From a virus, in IMG/VR virus record IMGVR_UViG_3300005838_000009, positions 1-64,000 of that record: a stretch of 64,000 bases of DNA. One strand, given 5' to 3'. A program made the translations under genes and the position numbers. Positions 1 to 8,544 of this stretch are shown here, one piece after another (within the stretch, counting starts at the first letter, position 1; every line of letters starts with the position of its first letter). The notes beneath the pieces were generated by a model. The model saw only the letters and a list, made by a program, of their open reading frames with translations. It had not been told where the DNA came from and searched no databases.

Positions 1-933
1 ACCTCTTTTACTTACGATTGCGAGTAACAATGCAAGTTTGATGTTTCTATACCCAAATATATGTGGTGCAAAGGAACTGATTAGACCATCAATCAATTTA
101 CTCTCGTCCTCATTCATCCACTGATGTAAGTCACATTCTTCTGGCATAACTAATTCTACGTCATCTAAGTCTTTAATTGAAATAACTTCCATGTAAATGT
201 CTTTTTGTTTTCCTTTAGTATCATACTCTACTCTGAATACACCCGTTATTTTTTTCTTTTGTCCCATATATGAGTGACCAACATCTGTATCTATTAATTT
301 AGCATCCATATTGACTGGTTGATTCTCTTTAATTTCATCTATTGGTTCCTGTATTACTATATCTTGTACAAACTCTGACTTCATACTGTCTGGTATCAAT
401 TCCATTGTGCCTTTCTGTCTATTAAATATACAAACCTTACATGTTAATCCTTTGAATTTTCGTGTGTAATCAGTGGCTTTTACTTCCTCGTCACCACAAT
501 TATCACACTTAAACTTACCAGTTACAGGGTATGCTTGACGTCTACCTACTGCTAATATAACAGCATTGAATGTGTTTGGTTTGTTCTCTTCATTAGTATC
601 AATATCACTAAGCATTACGTTTGCTTCTTCTTTTATTTTTAATTTAACATTAGGGAAGTGGAATGCTGCTAACTTCTTTCCTTTATGTACATTATCTAAT
701 GCTTGAAACAATGATGATTCACCTAACTTTAATATATCTAATCCATATTTTTTATAGAAAGGATTTATGTAGTGATGATCGACATCTAAATAATATATGT
801 CTCCATCTTTCATTGAATTTAATGTATCGTAATCAACCCACCTAATTACTTTTGCTAAATTGTCTCGGTATATTCTGTCTGGATATACCTTATTCATTCT
901 TTCGGTGTTAGATTCGTACTTATCTGATGACAT
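1..933 (-). CDS. mcm: MCM replicative helicase, N-terminal part (runs off left edge)
   Basis: The visible 311 residues are the N-terminal half of a minichromosome maintenance helicase, the hexameric 3'-5' helicase of archaeal replication. A zinc motif CDNCG...CKVC lies near residue 160. It is followed by the OB-fold stretch around GQKKKITGVFRV and then by SSFAPHIFGYRNIKLALLLAIV, which matches the conserved lead into the AAA+ core (the SIAPSIYG-like motif). The ATPase core lies outside the window. The ATG at 933 has a strong Shine-Dalgarno site (AAAGGAGG) and overlaps the end of the preceding gene, so the two are co-translated. Family assignment is firm; activity cannot be judged from half a protein. 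Confidence 0.88.
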   Translation of the reverse strand, partial: MSSDKYESNTERMNKVYPDRIYRDNLAKVIRWVDYDTLNSMKDGDIYYLDVDHHYINPFYKKYGLDILKLGESSLFQALDNVHKGKKLAAFHFPNVKLKIKEEANVMLSDIDTNEENKPNTFNAVILAVGRRQAYPVTGKFKCDNCGDEEVKATDYTRKFKGLTCKVCIFNRQKGTMELIPDSMKSEFVQDIVIQEPIDEIKENQPVNMDAKLIDTDVGHSYMGQKKKITGVFRVEYDTKGKQKDIYMEVISIKDLDDVELVMPEECDLHQWMNEDESKLIDGLISSFAPHIFGYRNIKLALLLAIVSKRG

Positions 934-1213
934 GTTCCTCCTTTAGTAAAAGATTTTTTAATTGTACATGTCTTCTCATGATTTCTCCTATTCTTTCTGG
1001 ATGGTTTGCAAAATAAGTTTTCCATTCTTGTATATCTTCACATAAAAAGTCTGGTCTTGGTGCTTCATCAACCTCATCTATATCTTGTGACTTTACATAA
1101 GATTCTACTGCAGTTAACACCTGTTTAGAAAAATTCATATTAGCTGGTGTTATTTCATTTAGCTTATCATACAATACTACATCTGTAATTGATATTGATT
1201 TAACTTCTGTCAT
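920..1213 (-). CDS. Small acidic protein upstream of MCM
   Basis: This 97-residue, acidic, probably helical protein is not recognised. It is the first gene of the MCM operon: its own TATA box sits about 25-30 nt upstream and its stop overlaps the mcm start by 14 nt. A replication accessory role is only inferred from this coupling. Confidence 0.8.
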   Translation of the reverse strand: MTEVKSISITDVVLYDKLNEITPANMNFSKQVLTAVESYVKSQDIDEVDEAPRPDFLCEDIQEWKTYFANHPERIGEIMRRHVQLKNLLLKEEHVIR

Positions 1214-1236
1214 ATAAAAAATATATAGTGAAACCC

Positions 1237-1245
1237 AAATATAAA
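1237..1245 (-). promoter_or_regulatory. Archaeal TATA box of the MCM operon
   Basis: On the minus strand GGTTTATATTTGG lies about 25-33 nt before the ATG at 1213, the spacing expected for a TATA box driving a nearly leaderless transcript. Confidence 0.6.
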
Positions 1246-1248
1246 CCT

Positions 1249-1383
1249 TCAGCAGGTACTACCGAGTCGCCACTTTTTACCGGCCCTATCGAGCTCTTTA
1301 ATGAGAGGTTGAACTTTTGTGATTGCCATAGTGAATGGTACTTCTTGTCCTTCAACGTGAATATTAATCATCATATCTTTCAT
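1249..1383 (-). CDS. 44-residue hypothetical protein
   Basis: A small reading frame starts at ATG 1383 (MKDMMINIHVEGQEV) and ends TGA 1249-1251. It fills an otherwise empty gap and has its own TATA box at 1408-1415, which is why I call it. It is basic at the C-terminus. Function unknown. Confidence 0.6.
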   Translation of the reverse strand: MKDMMINIHVEGQEVPFTMAITKVQPLIKELDRAGKKWRLGSTC

Positions 1384-1407
1384 TAGACTATTCTATAGTG
1401 TAACACC

Positions 1408-1415
1408 ATATATAA
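1408..1415 (-). promoter_or_regulatory. TATA box for the 44-residue gene
   Basis: The minus strand reads AAGTTATATATGG about 25-33 nt upstream of the ATG at 1383. Confidence 0.5.
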
Positions 1416-1451
1416 CTTTACTGCTAAAAAAATTTATAAATGGATTTATAA

Positions 1452-2261
1452 TTATCCATGTTGATTGACGTGATCTTTATATGCATCGAACGTTACAGTC
1501 CATGTTCCAGGCTTTGATGTTCTTAACTTATTACGTTTCTCAAACCATTGGTCTACTCCATCTCTAATACCACTAGTAAAACAACCAGAGTTAACTAGTA
1601 TTTGGTCCTTGGTATCCCATTTTTTTGTCTTTTCATTGAAGAAAATACAATCACTTCTGAATCCCATAGGTTGATGTAAGTGTCCCATCTGATATACATC
1701 TGCCTCTACATTTACAGTTAGATTCTCCAATGCTTTTTTAGCATCTCCTGAACCAGCACCATGATTGACGAACAACGTCTTCTTCATGAGTGATTTGTTC
1801 TTGAATCTGATATCAAGTCCAACGAATCCCTTACTACCTAGGAAGGTAGTACCGTGGAGTTTAGTCCAACGTTTCATCTCTCCTTCTTCCATTACTCTAG
1901 AATTATACTCATGATTACCCCACTGTTCATACCATATTTTTTCCATACCATAATGTTTCTTATAGTATTGTTGTTCCTTGAATAGTGGTGCCATGAACTC
2001 ATCAAACTCATCCATTTGTTGTGCCTTTGTTTGTAGTCTTACTGATTCATATTTAAATCTAGGGTCCCCCGGCAGGATAAGGTCTAGTTGATCTCCTCCA
2101 AAGGATGTGAATCTATATGGGTCATCTAAAATTGCATCCCTTCGTTTGATTGCTAGTTCATCTACAAAGTTTTCATTACCCATATGAAAGTCGGATATGT
2201 TTTCCCATTTAACTATGGTGTCAATCTTATCTAATTCTACGATAACATTTTTACTAAACAT
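1452..2261 (-). CDS. Calcineurin-like metallophosphoesterase
   Basis: All five signature blocks of the two-metal phosphoesterase fold are present in order: DFH near residue 24, a GGDQLD block near 55, GNHEY near 117, VNHGAG near 168 and GHLHQP near 195. Members hydrolyse phosphoesters of nucleotides or nucleic acids (Mre11/SbcD-like or phage phosphatases). At 269 residues it is a single-domain enzyme with no Mre11 capping domain evident. It follows replication genes, which suggests a DNA or nucleotide role, but the substrate is not known. Confidence 0.87.
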   Translation of the reverse strand: MFSKNVIVELDKIDTIVKWENISDFHMGNENFVDELAIKRRDAILDDPYRFTSFGGDQLDLILPGDPRFKYESVRLQTKAQQMDEFDEFMAPLFKEQQYYKKHYGMEKIWYEQWGNHEYNSRVMEEGEMKRWTKLHGTTFLGSKGFVGLDIRFKNKSLMKKTLFVNHGAGSGDAKKALENLTVNVEADVYQMGHLHQPMGFRSDCIFFNEKTKKWDTKDQILVNSGCFTSGIRDGVDQWFEKRNKLRTSKPGTWTVTFDAYKDHVNQHG

Positions 2262-2268
2262 ACAAGTA

Positions 2269-2526
2269 CTAATATGTCAATCCCTTATATAAATCTAAGG
2301 GAATCACTGGTGACTTTGGTAACGTGATAGATTTCCTACCAGAGTATGGTGTATGTCTAACAGGTAAGTCACAACACTTACAGTTGGAACTAGTTTTCTT
2401 TTGATAGATACCATCCATCGAAACAAATCTTTCACAATGTGTGCAACGTTTGTTACCTATGTACATTGACATACCAGGTGCGTATCTTGTTGCCCTATAT
2501 AATCTTTTACATAATCCATTACACAT
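2269..2526 (-). CDS. Zinc-ribbon protein, paralogue of the 2956-3150 gene
   Basis: This 85-residue protein begins MCNGLC and carries CTHC...CKCC, giving two CxxC-type pairs for one zinc ribbon. The same layout (NKCNGLC then CTRC...CPCC) occurs in the product of 2956-3150, so the two are diverged copies flanking the 2561-2956 gene. Function unknown. Confidence 0.75.
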   Translation of the reverse strand: MCNGLCKRLYRATRYAPGMSMYIGNKRCTHCERFVSMDGIYQKKTSSNCKCCDLPVRHTPYSGRKSITLPKSPVIPLDLYKGLTY

Positions 2527-2560
2527 ACTATATAATATACTATGCTATTTATAAACGTAT

Positions 2561-2956
2561 CTATTGTTTATATAATGCATTTATGTCTGTGTATCCATCC
2601 TTACGTGCTTGTTCTAACTCTTCTTTTTTATATCTAATTTCTTTACCTTGGTCATCAAGGTAAGGTGAATACCAATCACCTTTAGATGGACTATAGTATA
2701 ATGTATGTGCATCATGATCATTAGGTTCTAAATCTCTACGTCTAAAACCATTAGGTACTTCTACCAATGGTCCAAACTGTGTAGCATTAAATGATGTTAG
2801 TTTCTGACTCTTACCTGCTGTCTTCTTTTTAAATGATTTCTTCGGACAGTTATGCCATCCTTTATCTTTATGTTTAATCCAATTCTTATTAGATTGTGTC
2901 TTGGTCCAATTATATCCTACTAAATACTCTTTACATATAGGGCATTGAGTTACCAT
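2561..2956 (-). CDS. Hypothetical protein with N-terminal zinc motif
   Basis: The 131-residue product starts with CPIC and has H...H and a GWHNC motif by residue 37, consistent with a zinc finger followed by a basic KKSFKKK stretch, suggesting nucleic-acid binding. The start codon overlaps the upstream stop (TAATG), so it is translationally coupled. No family recognised. Confidence 0.72.
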   Translation of the reverse strand: MVTQCPICKEYLVGYNWTKTQSNKNWIKHKDKGWHNCPKKSFKKKTAGKSQKLTSFNATQFGPLVEVPNGFRRRDLEPNDHDAHTLYYSPSKGDWYSPYLDDQGKEIRYKKEELEQARKDGYTDINALYKQ

Positions 2957-3150
2957 TATTTATACCTCGGTCTGAAATTACAACAAGGACATCTACCATT
3001 AGCTTTCATTGCTGCTTGCAACATCCACTTATCACATCTAGTACAGTTCACATGATGACCACCTCTTAAATAATACTTCTTAGTACCTACTACTGGGTTG
3101 TCCATTAGTGGGTCACATAACCCATTACATTTATTATCGAATCGTGACAT
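2956..3150 (-). CDS. Zinc-ribbon protein (64 residues)
   Basis: I place the start at ATG 3150 (MSRFDNKCNGLC), not at an earlier in-frame ATG inside the upstream gene, because a terminator lies at 3157-3180. Cysteines form CNGLC, then CTRC and CPCC, the last four being a zinc ribbon. Paralogue of 2269-2526. Confidence 0.7.
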   Translation of the reverse strand: MSRFDNKCNGLCDPLMDNPVVGTKKYYLRGGHHVNCTRCDKWMLQAAMKANGRCPCCNFRPRYK

Positions 3151-3156
3151 ATTTAA

Positions 3157-3180
3157 ATAAAAAAAAGGTTGGTTAACCTT
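3157..3180 (-). terminator. Hairpin plus T8 terminator overlapping a stop codon
   Basis: On the minus strand AAGGTT-AACC-AACCTT forms a 6-bp stem with a 4-nt loop, followed by eight T. The TAA stop of the upstream gene (3173-3175) lies inside the hairpin. Confidence 0.65.
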
Positions 3181-3613
3181 TCTTACCCGATTGAGTATTT
3201 CCCAATAGGATAAGTTGATCAACGAACTTACTTCTGATTTGTCCGCGTGTGTGATCACCTGCCGGGAGATCATATAGTTCTTCGACTAGTTCATCTCCTT
3301 GCTTAATGTATTCTTTCAAAGTGTCTGCTGCTGTTCTTACTGGTGCACTGATTTTAATATCAGGTACCTTGAGAGTAACGTCAACTTGAGGTTTTCTGCT
3401 AAAGCCAGTGTTAAATGGTTTGTTATAACCACCTTCTGCTCTAGGGGTAATTTTTCCACCTTGTTCTTTGAAACAGTCGTCATCTATACACATGACGCTA
3501 AAGCCTGCTGAGTTCTTTACAGATTTATCCCAGTTTGCTTCCTGTCCAACTGCCCAAGGTTTTTTACATTCGGGGCAAGTGCCTGCGCGTTTTGCTGTTA
3601 GTTTGGTTCCCAT
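3173..3613 (-). CDS. Zinc-binding protein with single CPEC...C motif
   Basis: The 146-residue product (start ATG 3613, MGTKLTAKRAG) has CPEC near residue 13 followed by MCIDDDC, a four-Cys site often seen in phage DNA-metabolism proteins, then a basic/Pro linker and a helical C-terminus. A TATA box at 3642-3650 supports this start over the upstream in-frame ATG. Function not assigned. Confidence 0.75.
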   Translation of the reverse strand: MGTKLTAKRAGTCPECKKPWAVGQEANWDKSVKNSAGFSVMCIDDDCFKEQGGKITPRAEGGYNKPFNTGFSRKPQVDVTLKVPDIKISAPVRTAADTLKEYIKQGDELVEELYDLPAGDHTRGQIRSKFVDQLILLGNTQSGKKG

Positions 3614-3700
3614 GTTATTAAACTTTATAAGGTGGAAACTCAATATAAATGTATGCTACATTTTCATACAACCAATTTAAACAAGAGACTATATAGAAAT

Positions 3701-4102
3701 ATGGTCTGGAACGTAGCCTTACATAACGGTGTTAATGTTAAGGAGTTTATAGATAAATGGGATATACATTTCTGGGGTCTTTGTGCTACTAATCCTCAGT
3801 TCTTTGAACATGTTGTGTCTACTAGTGGTGGTAGAATTAATACTAATATGCCCTCCGGAGTAACAGGTAAGTATAGAATAGATCTATTTTTGCATGACTC
3901 TACTAATGATTTTAAAGCTAGAGAAAATAGTGATAGAGTAATGCATGAATTGTCACATGCATTCTTGTTTGGTACACCTCATTTTGTAAAGGGAGTTCAT
4001 GATAATGTTAGTGATAGATATCTTATATCATTCTGGTATTGGTCCGGTCTTAGATATAGAAAGTTCTCTCTCACTATCATAGATATCAAAAGATTTATAT
4101 AA
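3701..4102 (+). CDS. Putative HExxH zinc metallopeptidase
   Basis: This 133-residue protein contains VMHELSHAFLFG, a canonical HExxH zincin motif (residues about 84-88), followed by a further His-rich stretch (TPHF, GVHDN) that could supply the third ligand. It is an isolated plus-strand gene among minus-strand neighbours. The start at ATG 3701 is chosen because TTTAAA at 3673-3681 is well placed as a TATA box; an upstream in-frame ATG overlaps the divergent gene. The substrate is unknown; SprT-like or archaemetzincin-like fits are possible but unproven. Confidence 0.7.
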   Translation: MVWNVALHNGVNVKEFIDKWDIHFWGLCATNPQFFEHVVSTSGGRINTNMPSGVTGKYRIDLFLHDSTNDFKARENSDRVMHELSHAFLFGTPHFVKGVHDNVSDRYLISFWYWSGLRYRKFSLTIIDIKRFI

Positions 4103-4122
4103 CTACAAGTGTAATATATTAT

Positions 4123-4215
4123 ATGAAACATCAACATGCTTGGGTTAAAATTGGACCTACTAAAGAGTCATGTGGTTTGTGTGATCAAGTGAGGAAAATT
4201 GCCAAAACAACGTAA
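4123..4215 (+). CDS. 30-residue microprotein
   Basis: ATG 4123 opens a short frame with one CGLC pair, ending TAA and overlapping the next gene by 17 nt. TTTATATAAC lies about 30 nt upstream as a promoter. Small and unassigned. Confidence 0.45.
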   Translation: MKHQHAWVKIGPTKESCGLCDQVRKIAKTT

Positions 4216-4426
4216 AGAAGGAGCACAGAAAACTACCATCTCTGTATCATGGAGTTCTAAAACAACCTTTAGAAAGCTAGCTAAGAAGACAAAGACAACT
4301 AAGAATGGTGATGTGTTTGAATCAGACACTGTTATATTTGATAGAATATTAGAAGATTATTTAAGAAAACATCCAGATGAAGTATCTAGATCTACTACTT
4401 CTACTTACCCTTCAAAGAATCCTTAA
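4199..4426 (+). CDS. Probable ribbon-helix-helix DNA-binding protein
   Basis: A TTG start preceded by GAGG gives a 75-residue basic protein. The pattern of a short strand (KTTISVSWSS), a basic helix and then a second helix (TVIFDRILEDYLRKH) matches ribbon-helix-helix regulators, which bind DNA as dimers. The end converges with and overlaps the RNase H-like gene. A regulatory role is inferred only. Confidence 0.55.
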   Translation: MPKQRKEGAQKTTISVSWSSKTTFRKLAKKTKTTKNGDVFESDTVIFDRILEDYLRKHPDEVSRSTTSTYPSKNP

Positions 4427-4781
4427 TATCTTCTAGATGAATACCTGCTAGGTTATTCTCTCTAGGACACCAAGCAATCTTGACTAATTTACCCTGCTTA
4501 TTGAGTGCTTTTCTATTCAAAACAGCAAGGTTAGCACCATTTATTTTCCACTTGTGATTTATTTGTTTAACTGCTAACATACTATCTGATTTTAATATGA
4601 CATGATCTCTAGGGTAGTATTTGTTAATGTATTCTAACCCATATATTATAGCTAGATATTCTAAGTCGTTGTTAGTAGTGGCCCTCTTCCTAGTCTTTAC
4701 TATCGTCTTTCTTTTCTGGGGGTCTACTAAACATATAACCATACCTCTTGTCCCACCGTCTACATATAATATTACAGTCAC
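4401..4781 (-). CDS. RNase HI-like protein
   Basis: YVDGGTRG supplies the first catalytic Asp, NNDLEYLAIIYGLEY the Glu and LKSDSMLAV the second Asp of the RNase H fold. The last block reads WCPRENNLAGIHLE, where many enzymes have an Asp after NxAD, so the fourth acidic ligand may be shifted or missing. Length 126 residues is typical for a lone RNase HI domain. The GTG start overlaps the previous stop (GTGA). Role would be removal of RNA from RNA-DNA hybrids during replication. Confidence 0.78.
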   Translation of the reverse strand: MTVILYVDGGTRGMVICLVDPQKRKTIVKTRKRATTNNDLEYLAIIYGLEYINKYYPRDHVILKSDSMLAVKQINHKWKINGANLAVLNRKALNKQGKLVKIAWCPRENNLAGIHLEDIKDSLKGK

Positions 4782-4894
4782 TCTTGTTGTTCCTCTAATT
4801 CTTTAATTAATTTTTCTAATCTATCTTTATCTTCATCTTTACATACAGATCTAGCTATACTAAGACCAGTAATTAAACCATCATAATAATCCAC
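4778..4894 (-). CDS. 38-residue acidic microprotein
   Basis: A GTG start overlaps the upstream TAG (TAGTG), and the stop overlaps the RNase H-like start, so the frame is tightly nested in a three-gene operon. The product is acidic and helical (DKDRLEKLIKELEEQQE). Function unknown. Confidence 0.55.
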   Translation of the reverse strand: MDYYDGLITGLSIARSVCKDEDKDRLEKLIKELEEQQE

Positions 4895-5031
4895 TACTTA
4901 TCTTTAGGCTTATCCTTTGTATAAACCTTTCGACATAAAGCACTACAATATATTCTCTGACGTCCCTTGTACCTATCAGGTAATGTCATGTCACAATTAA
5001 TACAATGCTTTGGTTCAGAACGTCGTCCCAT
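4894..5031 (-). CDS. 45-residue zinc-finger protein
   Basis: The product MGRRSEPKHCINC...YCSALCRK has two Cys pairs in a treble-clef or MYND-like arrangement, and resembles the small zinc fingers that recognise cut or damaged nucleic acid. It leads the operon with 4778-4894 and the RNase H-like gene and has a strong TATA box at 5052-5062. Confidence 0.62.
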   Translation of the reverse strand: MGRRSEPKHCINCDMTLPDRYKGRQRIYCSALCRKVYTKDKPKDK

Positions 5032-5051
5032 ATATATCTATCTATGCTCTC

Positions 5052-5062
5052 TTTATATATAA
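5052..5062 (-). promoter_or_regulatory. TATA box of the zinc-finger/RNase H operon
   Basis: CTTATATATAAAG on the minus strand lies 21-31 nt before the ATG at 5031. Confidence 0.6.
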
Positions 5063-5065
5063 GGC

Positions 5066-6592
5066 TTACTTATTTAATCTATTATGTATTTCTTTAGCTT
5101 CTTCACCTGATACAACTCTTGGACCCCATCTTGATGTACCTTTGTGTTTATCTTCTCTGTTGTATACTGTGTTAGAGACTCCTTCTGTTGAAGAAGTTAC
5201 AGCTCCCGCTGAGGTAGCTCCCCCGCCTTCCTTCTCCACTTCGTTGTCTACCATGCCTTGTTTGATTGTTTTTTTGTGATAACCTACCATTACTTCCTTG
5301 CCGTCTGCTTTAGGATCTCTTGGTTTTTTCTGTTGAGTATTATGTAGGTTTTGTGCTCTATTACCTTCTCTACTACACTCTTCATAATCATCTGGTGCAT
5401 CGAAAGGTGTGTCTGTAACAACTCCTCCATATGCTCCGTGTTCTACATCAGATTTTTTAGAACCTATACCTGGTACTTTAAATGGATTCTTAGATCCTAT
5501 AACACCTATAGTACCACTTTCAGCTAGTAATTTTCCACCATTTCTTCCTGCTGAACGTTCTTCCCAACCACCAACTTTTTTATCTGGTTTAGTTGGAGTG
5601 TTATGACTTGAATGTTGACTACCAATTTCTTCATCTCTGCTTCTTACTTCTTCATCAGATTTCAAAGATGAATTTGCTTCTTTACTTGTAATGTTAATTT
5701 TATTTAAATGGTTACGTAATGCATAGATTTGAACTGTGGCTTTATCTAAACCTTGTGCGAATGTACCTGCACCTGCATCACCTTTTGGTTTGGTTTCTTT
5801 CTTTGGTGAGTCTTTCGGTTTCTCAGTGTTAGAGTTACCAACTTGTTTACCACCAACTATTGTTGCACCTGGTGTAAAGTTCTTATCATCTTGTAATGAT
5901 TTTGGATAAGCATTATCATATAACTTTCCTTGTCTCTCTGTTATACTTATTTTCTTACCTGGGTTTTTAACATCATCTCTATACACTCTGTTTGGTTTAG
6001 TTCTTTTAGTTTGACCTGTGGTTGCTGTTGCATCTTGACTGGCATCGGCACTACCTAATGATTTAGGTCCAGTTCCTGGTCTTCTTGCTGCACCTCCATC
6101 TCTTACTGCTCCTTTAGGTGCTTTACCTTGAAAATGTGATCCAACAGATGTATATGGTGGTGATTTTTTCAATACTTCTTTAAGGTTCATTGGTAGTTCA
6201 TGCCATGATTTAGATATAAAGTGTAATGGTTCTTCTATTCTTGCTTTGTGTAGTGCTGACATTCTTGTTTCCATTGTCATTTGGTCCCATAGTTGATTCA
6301 TAATACCCATACTTATAGTGTCCCCTGGAATGTAGGTCTCTCCAGCGTGTACTTGATCATAAGCATTAGCTTGTTCATTAAATATAGTTAAATATTCACC
6401 ATCTTTTCTGACGATTGTTCCTTGTCCTTTAGTGTAAGCTACTTCAACGCCAATCTTTGCGTGTTGTACTTGGTCCATTGAGAGTTTCTTTTTGAGGCCA
6501 GCTGCTTGAGCATCTAATTTAGGGTGTGTACTACGTTGTTTCTCAGCATCATCTTGGTTAAATGAGGTACTAAGTGAGTCTCCGACGGGCAT
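5066..6592 (-). CDS. Large low-complexity hydrophilic protein, possibly virion-associated
   Basis: The first ~140 residues look folded (a small beta domain around VEVAYTKGQGTIVRKDG). The remaining ~360 are Lys/Gly/Ser/Asp-rich and look disordered. It shares the string TIVGGKQ with the disordered tail of the prohead protease (30036-32906), so the two may be related or bind a common partner. It has its own TATA box and lies downstream of the terminase. No enzyme motif is visible. Confidence 0.72.
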   Translation of the reverse strand: MPVGDSLSTSFNQDDAEKQRSTHPKLDAQAAGLKKKLSMDQVQHAKIGVEVAYTKGQGTIVRKDGEYLTIFNEQANAYDQVHAGETYIPGDTISMGIMNQLWDQMTMETRMSALHKARIEEPLHFISKSWHELPMNLKEVLKKSPPYTSVGSHFQGKAPKGAVRDGGAARRPGTGPKSLGSADASQDATATTGQTKRTKPNRVYRDDVKNPGKKISITERQGKLYDNAYPKSLQDDKNFTPGATIVGGKQVGNSNTEKPKDSPKKETKPKGDAGAGTFAQGLDKATVQIYALRNHLNKINITSKEANSSLKSDEEVRSRDEEIGSQHSSHNTPTKPDKKVGGWEERSAGRNGGKLLAESGTIGVIGSKNPFKVPGIGSKKSDVEHGAYGGVVTDTPFDAPDDYEECSREGNRAQNLHNTQQKKPRDPKADGKEVMVGYHKKTIKQGMVDNEVEKEGGGATSAGAVTSSTEGVSNTVYNREDKHKGTSRWGPRVVSGEEAKEIHNRLNK

Positions 6593-6611
6593 ATATTATA
6601 TAGTCGTAATA

Positions 6612-6622
6612 GATATATAAAG
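6612..6622 (-). promoter_or_regulatory. TATA box for the 508-residue gene
   Basis: CTTTATATATC on the minus strand lies 20-30 nt upstream of ATG 6592, immediately after the terminase stop. Confidence 0.6.
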
Positions 6623-8020
6623 TTATCCCATTAGGTTCTTCCAACCCTGTCCTGTTTCCATATAATACCATCCTTCTCCGAATGATACAGCATTACAGGC
6701 TAGAGCTAGAGCATCTGCATGATCATCTTTAGTACCCTCTTCTACCTTTACCTTCAGTTTACCCTCTTCTGTGTAGGCTCTCTTGAGATATGATAATTGG
6801 TATAATACTCTCTTGTCATCTTGTGGTACTACTATTTTTTTATTCTCGAATATCATTCTAATATTACTATACATTTCTGACTTTGCTGATAGACTGAAAG
6901 TGATCCCCCGGACTGGATATTCTCTACGTCTGGCAAGATCTACTACACCACCACCTAGACCTGTCTCGTCTATGAATATAGTCTCAAGTGGATATCTCTG
7001 CATGTATTCACCAATAGTACCCACAACATCAACTAGGTTTGATTGTGATTCCTTGGAATATTCTACAACCCTTATCTTATTATCTTCATCAACTTCTATA
7101 ATCATGAATACAGTTTCATCTCTACCACTACGTGCTACATCAAGACCCATATAGAATCTAGTAGCTCCTGCTGGATGCCATTTTCTATTATGTGATGCCA
7201 TCAATAAGTCAAATGGTATAAGACTATCACCTATATCTAAGAACTCACCCTCCACTTCTTGTGTATATTCTTCTTGTGATAATGTTTTAACTTGTTCTAA
7301 GAATAATGGATCATTAGCAATCTTTGGGTTGTCAATAGATCTTACGTGAAACTCTCTCCATAAACCATCATCTTTCTTCGGCCGACTCTCTTGACTAGAC
7401 TCATAGAAATAACCCTGCTTACCGAAAGGTGTAGATGTTAACCAGACGTTAGCCTCTGTTGCCATACCAGATGGTAAGAAGGCAACCATAATAGATCGTT
7501 TAATGAAAGCACATTCGTCCGCAATGATAACGTGTGGGGAGTAACCTCTCAAGGTCACACCAGTTTCACCTGTTGCTCTGACATATATCTTAGTTAAACC
7601 TTTCTTGTTTAACCATTGTATCCACATCTCTGTCTGTGTACTTCTCAATACATATTTTGATAGAAAGTCTGAATTCTTTACAAGAGTTCTGATTCTATCG
7701 AACATGATACTTGCCTGGTTTTGTGTAGGTGCTGCGATAATTATAACTGCCTCTTTCTTTTCCTTAGCATCCTTAGATAATATAGGTGCAAAGAAGCTCC
7801 AATGTATAGCCTTTACAGCGGTGGTCATAGTCTTACCTGCCTGCCGTCCTGATCTATATATTATGAACCTCTCTTTACTATCAGCATATTCTGAATTATA
7901 TTTGAATAATTTATGTCCTAACATAACCTCACTAAATTTGGTAGGACTCTTAGCCATCTCTGCTACCATGGTCATAAGCTTCTCTCGCTTATCTGTTACA
8001 TCCTTAGATGATTTAGGCAC
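6623..8020 (-). CDS. terL: Terminase large subunit (packaging ATPase/nuclease)
   Basis: The 465-residue protein has the two-domain terminase plan. The ATPase part shows Walker A (SGRQAGKT, about residue 58) and Walker B with catalytic Glu (VIIADECAF). A coupling motif follows near LTSTPFG. The C-terminal RNase H-fold nuclease has GLDVARSGRDE, IFIDETGLGG and DDHADALAL acidic clusters. It pumps DNA into proheads and cuts it. Its start coincides with the end of the presumed small subunit gene (8020), the usual arrangement. Confidence 0.95.
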   Translation of the reverse strand: MPKSSKDVTDKREKLMTMVAEMAKSPTKFSEVMLGHKLFKYNSEYADSKERFIIYRSGRQAGKTMTTAVKAIHWSFFAPILSKDAKEKKEAVIIIAAPTQNQASIMFDRIRTLVKNSDFLSKYVLRSTQTEMWIQWLNKKGLTKIYVRATGETGVTLRGYSPHVIIADECAFIKRSIMVAFLPSGMATEANVWLTSTPFGKQGYFYESSQESRPKKDDGLWREFHVRSIDNPKIANDPLFLEQVKTLSQEEYTQEVEGEFLDIGDSLIPFDLLMASHNRKWHPAGATRFYMGLDVARSGRDETVFMIIEVDEDNKIRVVEYSKESQSNLVDVVGTIGEYMQRYPLETIFIDETGLGGGVVDLARRREYPVRGITFSLSAKSEMYSNIRMIFENKKIVVPQDDKRVLYQLSYLKRAYTEEGKLKVKVEEGTKDDHADALALACNAVSFGEGWYYMETGQGWKNLMG

Positions 8021-8526
8021 TACTCTGTATACTCCAACTGTCTAAACAACTCTTCCATGTCACCATTCTCATCAAACGATTTCTTTTCTGTAACTGTAAT
8101 TTTATTACTCATCTCTACTAATAATTTTGCTACATTAAGGAAAGCGTTTTGTTGGCTGATTGAATTTCTATCTGGTATGTTACCATCCATCTGTGCTTGT
8201 ACTAGTGCAAGGAATACATTTTCACCCATCTCTTTAGCCATAGTATCTAATAACATCTTGAGGTCCTCTGGATTACGTGTATTAATTTGATCTAAAAATG
8301 ATTTAATATCTTTACGGACACCACATGCAGCACCCTTTTCATATTTTGGGCACCTACCATTACCACCCTCCTCTTCTGATCTATAGATACATTTGTCACA
8401 CTCTGCAGGTAACTTTGCATATTTTAAATGTTTAGATGAGTTGTATGGACTTACTGTTTTGTGTTTGTTAACCTCTACCTTGCTGTCTGGTTTGAGCCTA
8501 ATAGAGGGTTCCCGTTTGGCACCCAT
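8020..8526 (-). CDS. Probable terminase small subunit with zinc site
   Basis: The position directly upstream of and overlapping terL, the 168-residue size and the helical C-terminal half fit a small terminase subunit that recognises viral DNA. Unusually, it carries CDKC...CPKYEKGAAC, a four-Cys zinc site, near residues 43-67. Assignment is by context; the sequence alone would be hypothetical. Confidence 0.6.
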   Translation of the reverse strand: MGAKREPSIRLKPDSKVEVNKHKTVSPYNSSKHLKYAKLPAECDKCIYRSEEEGGNGRCPKYEKGAACGVRKDIKSFLDQINTRNPEDLKMLLDTMAKEMGENVFLALVQAQMDGNIPDRNSISQQNAFLNVAKLLVEMSNKITVTEKKSFDENGDMEELFRQLEYTE

Positions 8527-8544
8527 GACAATAAATGAGTCGAA

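Noticed and set aside
663-845. Plus-strand frame inside the MCM gene
   Set aside because: It lies wholly within the helicase coding sequence on the other strand and is rich in Leu/Ile/His as expected for a shadow.
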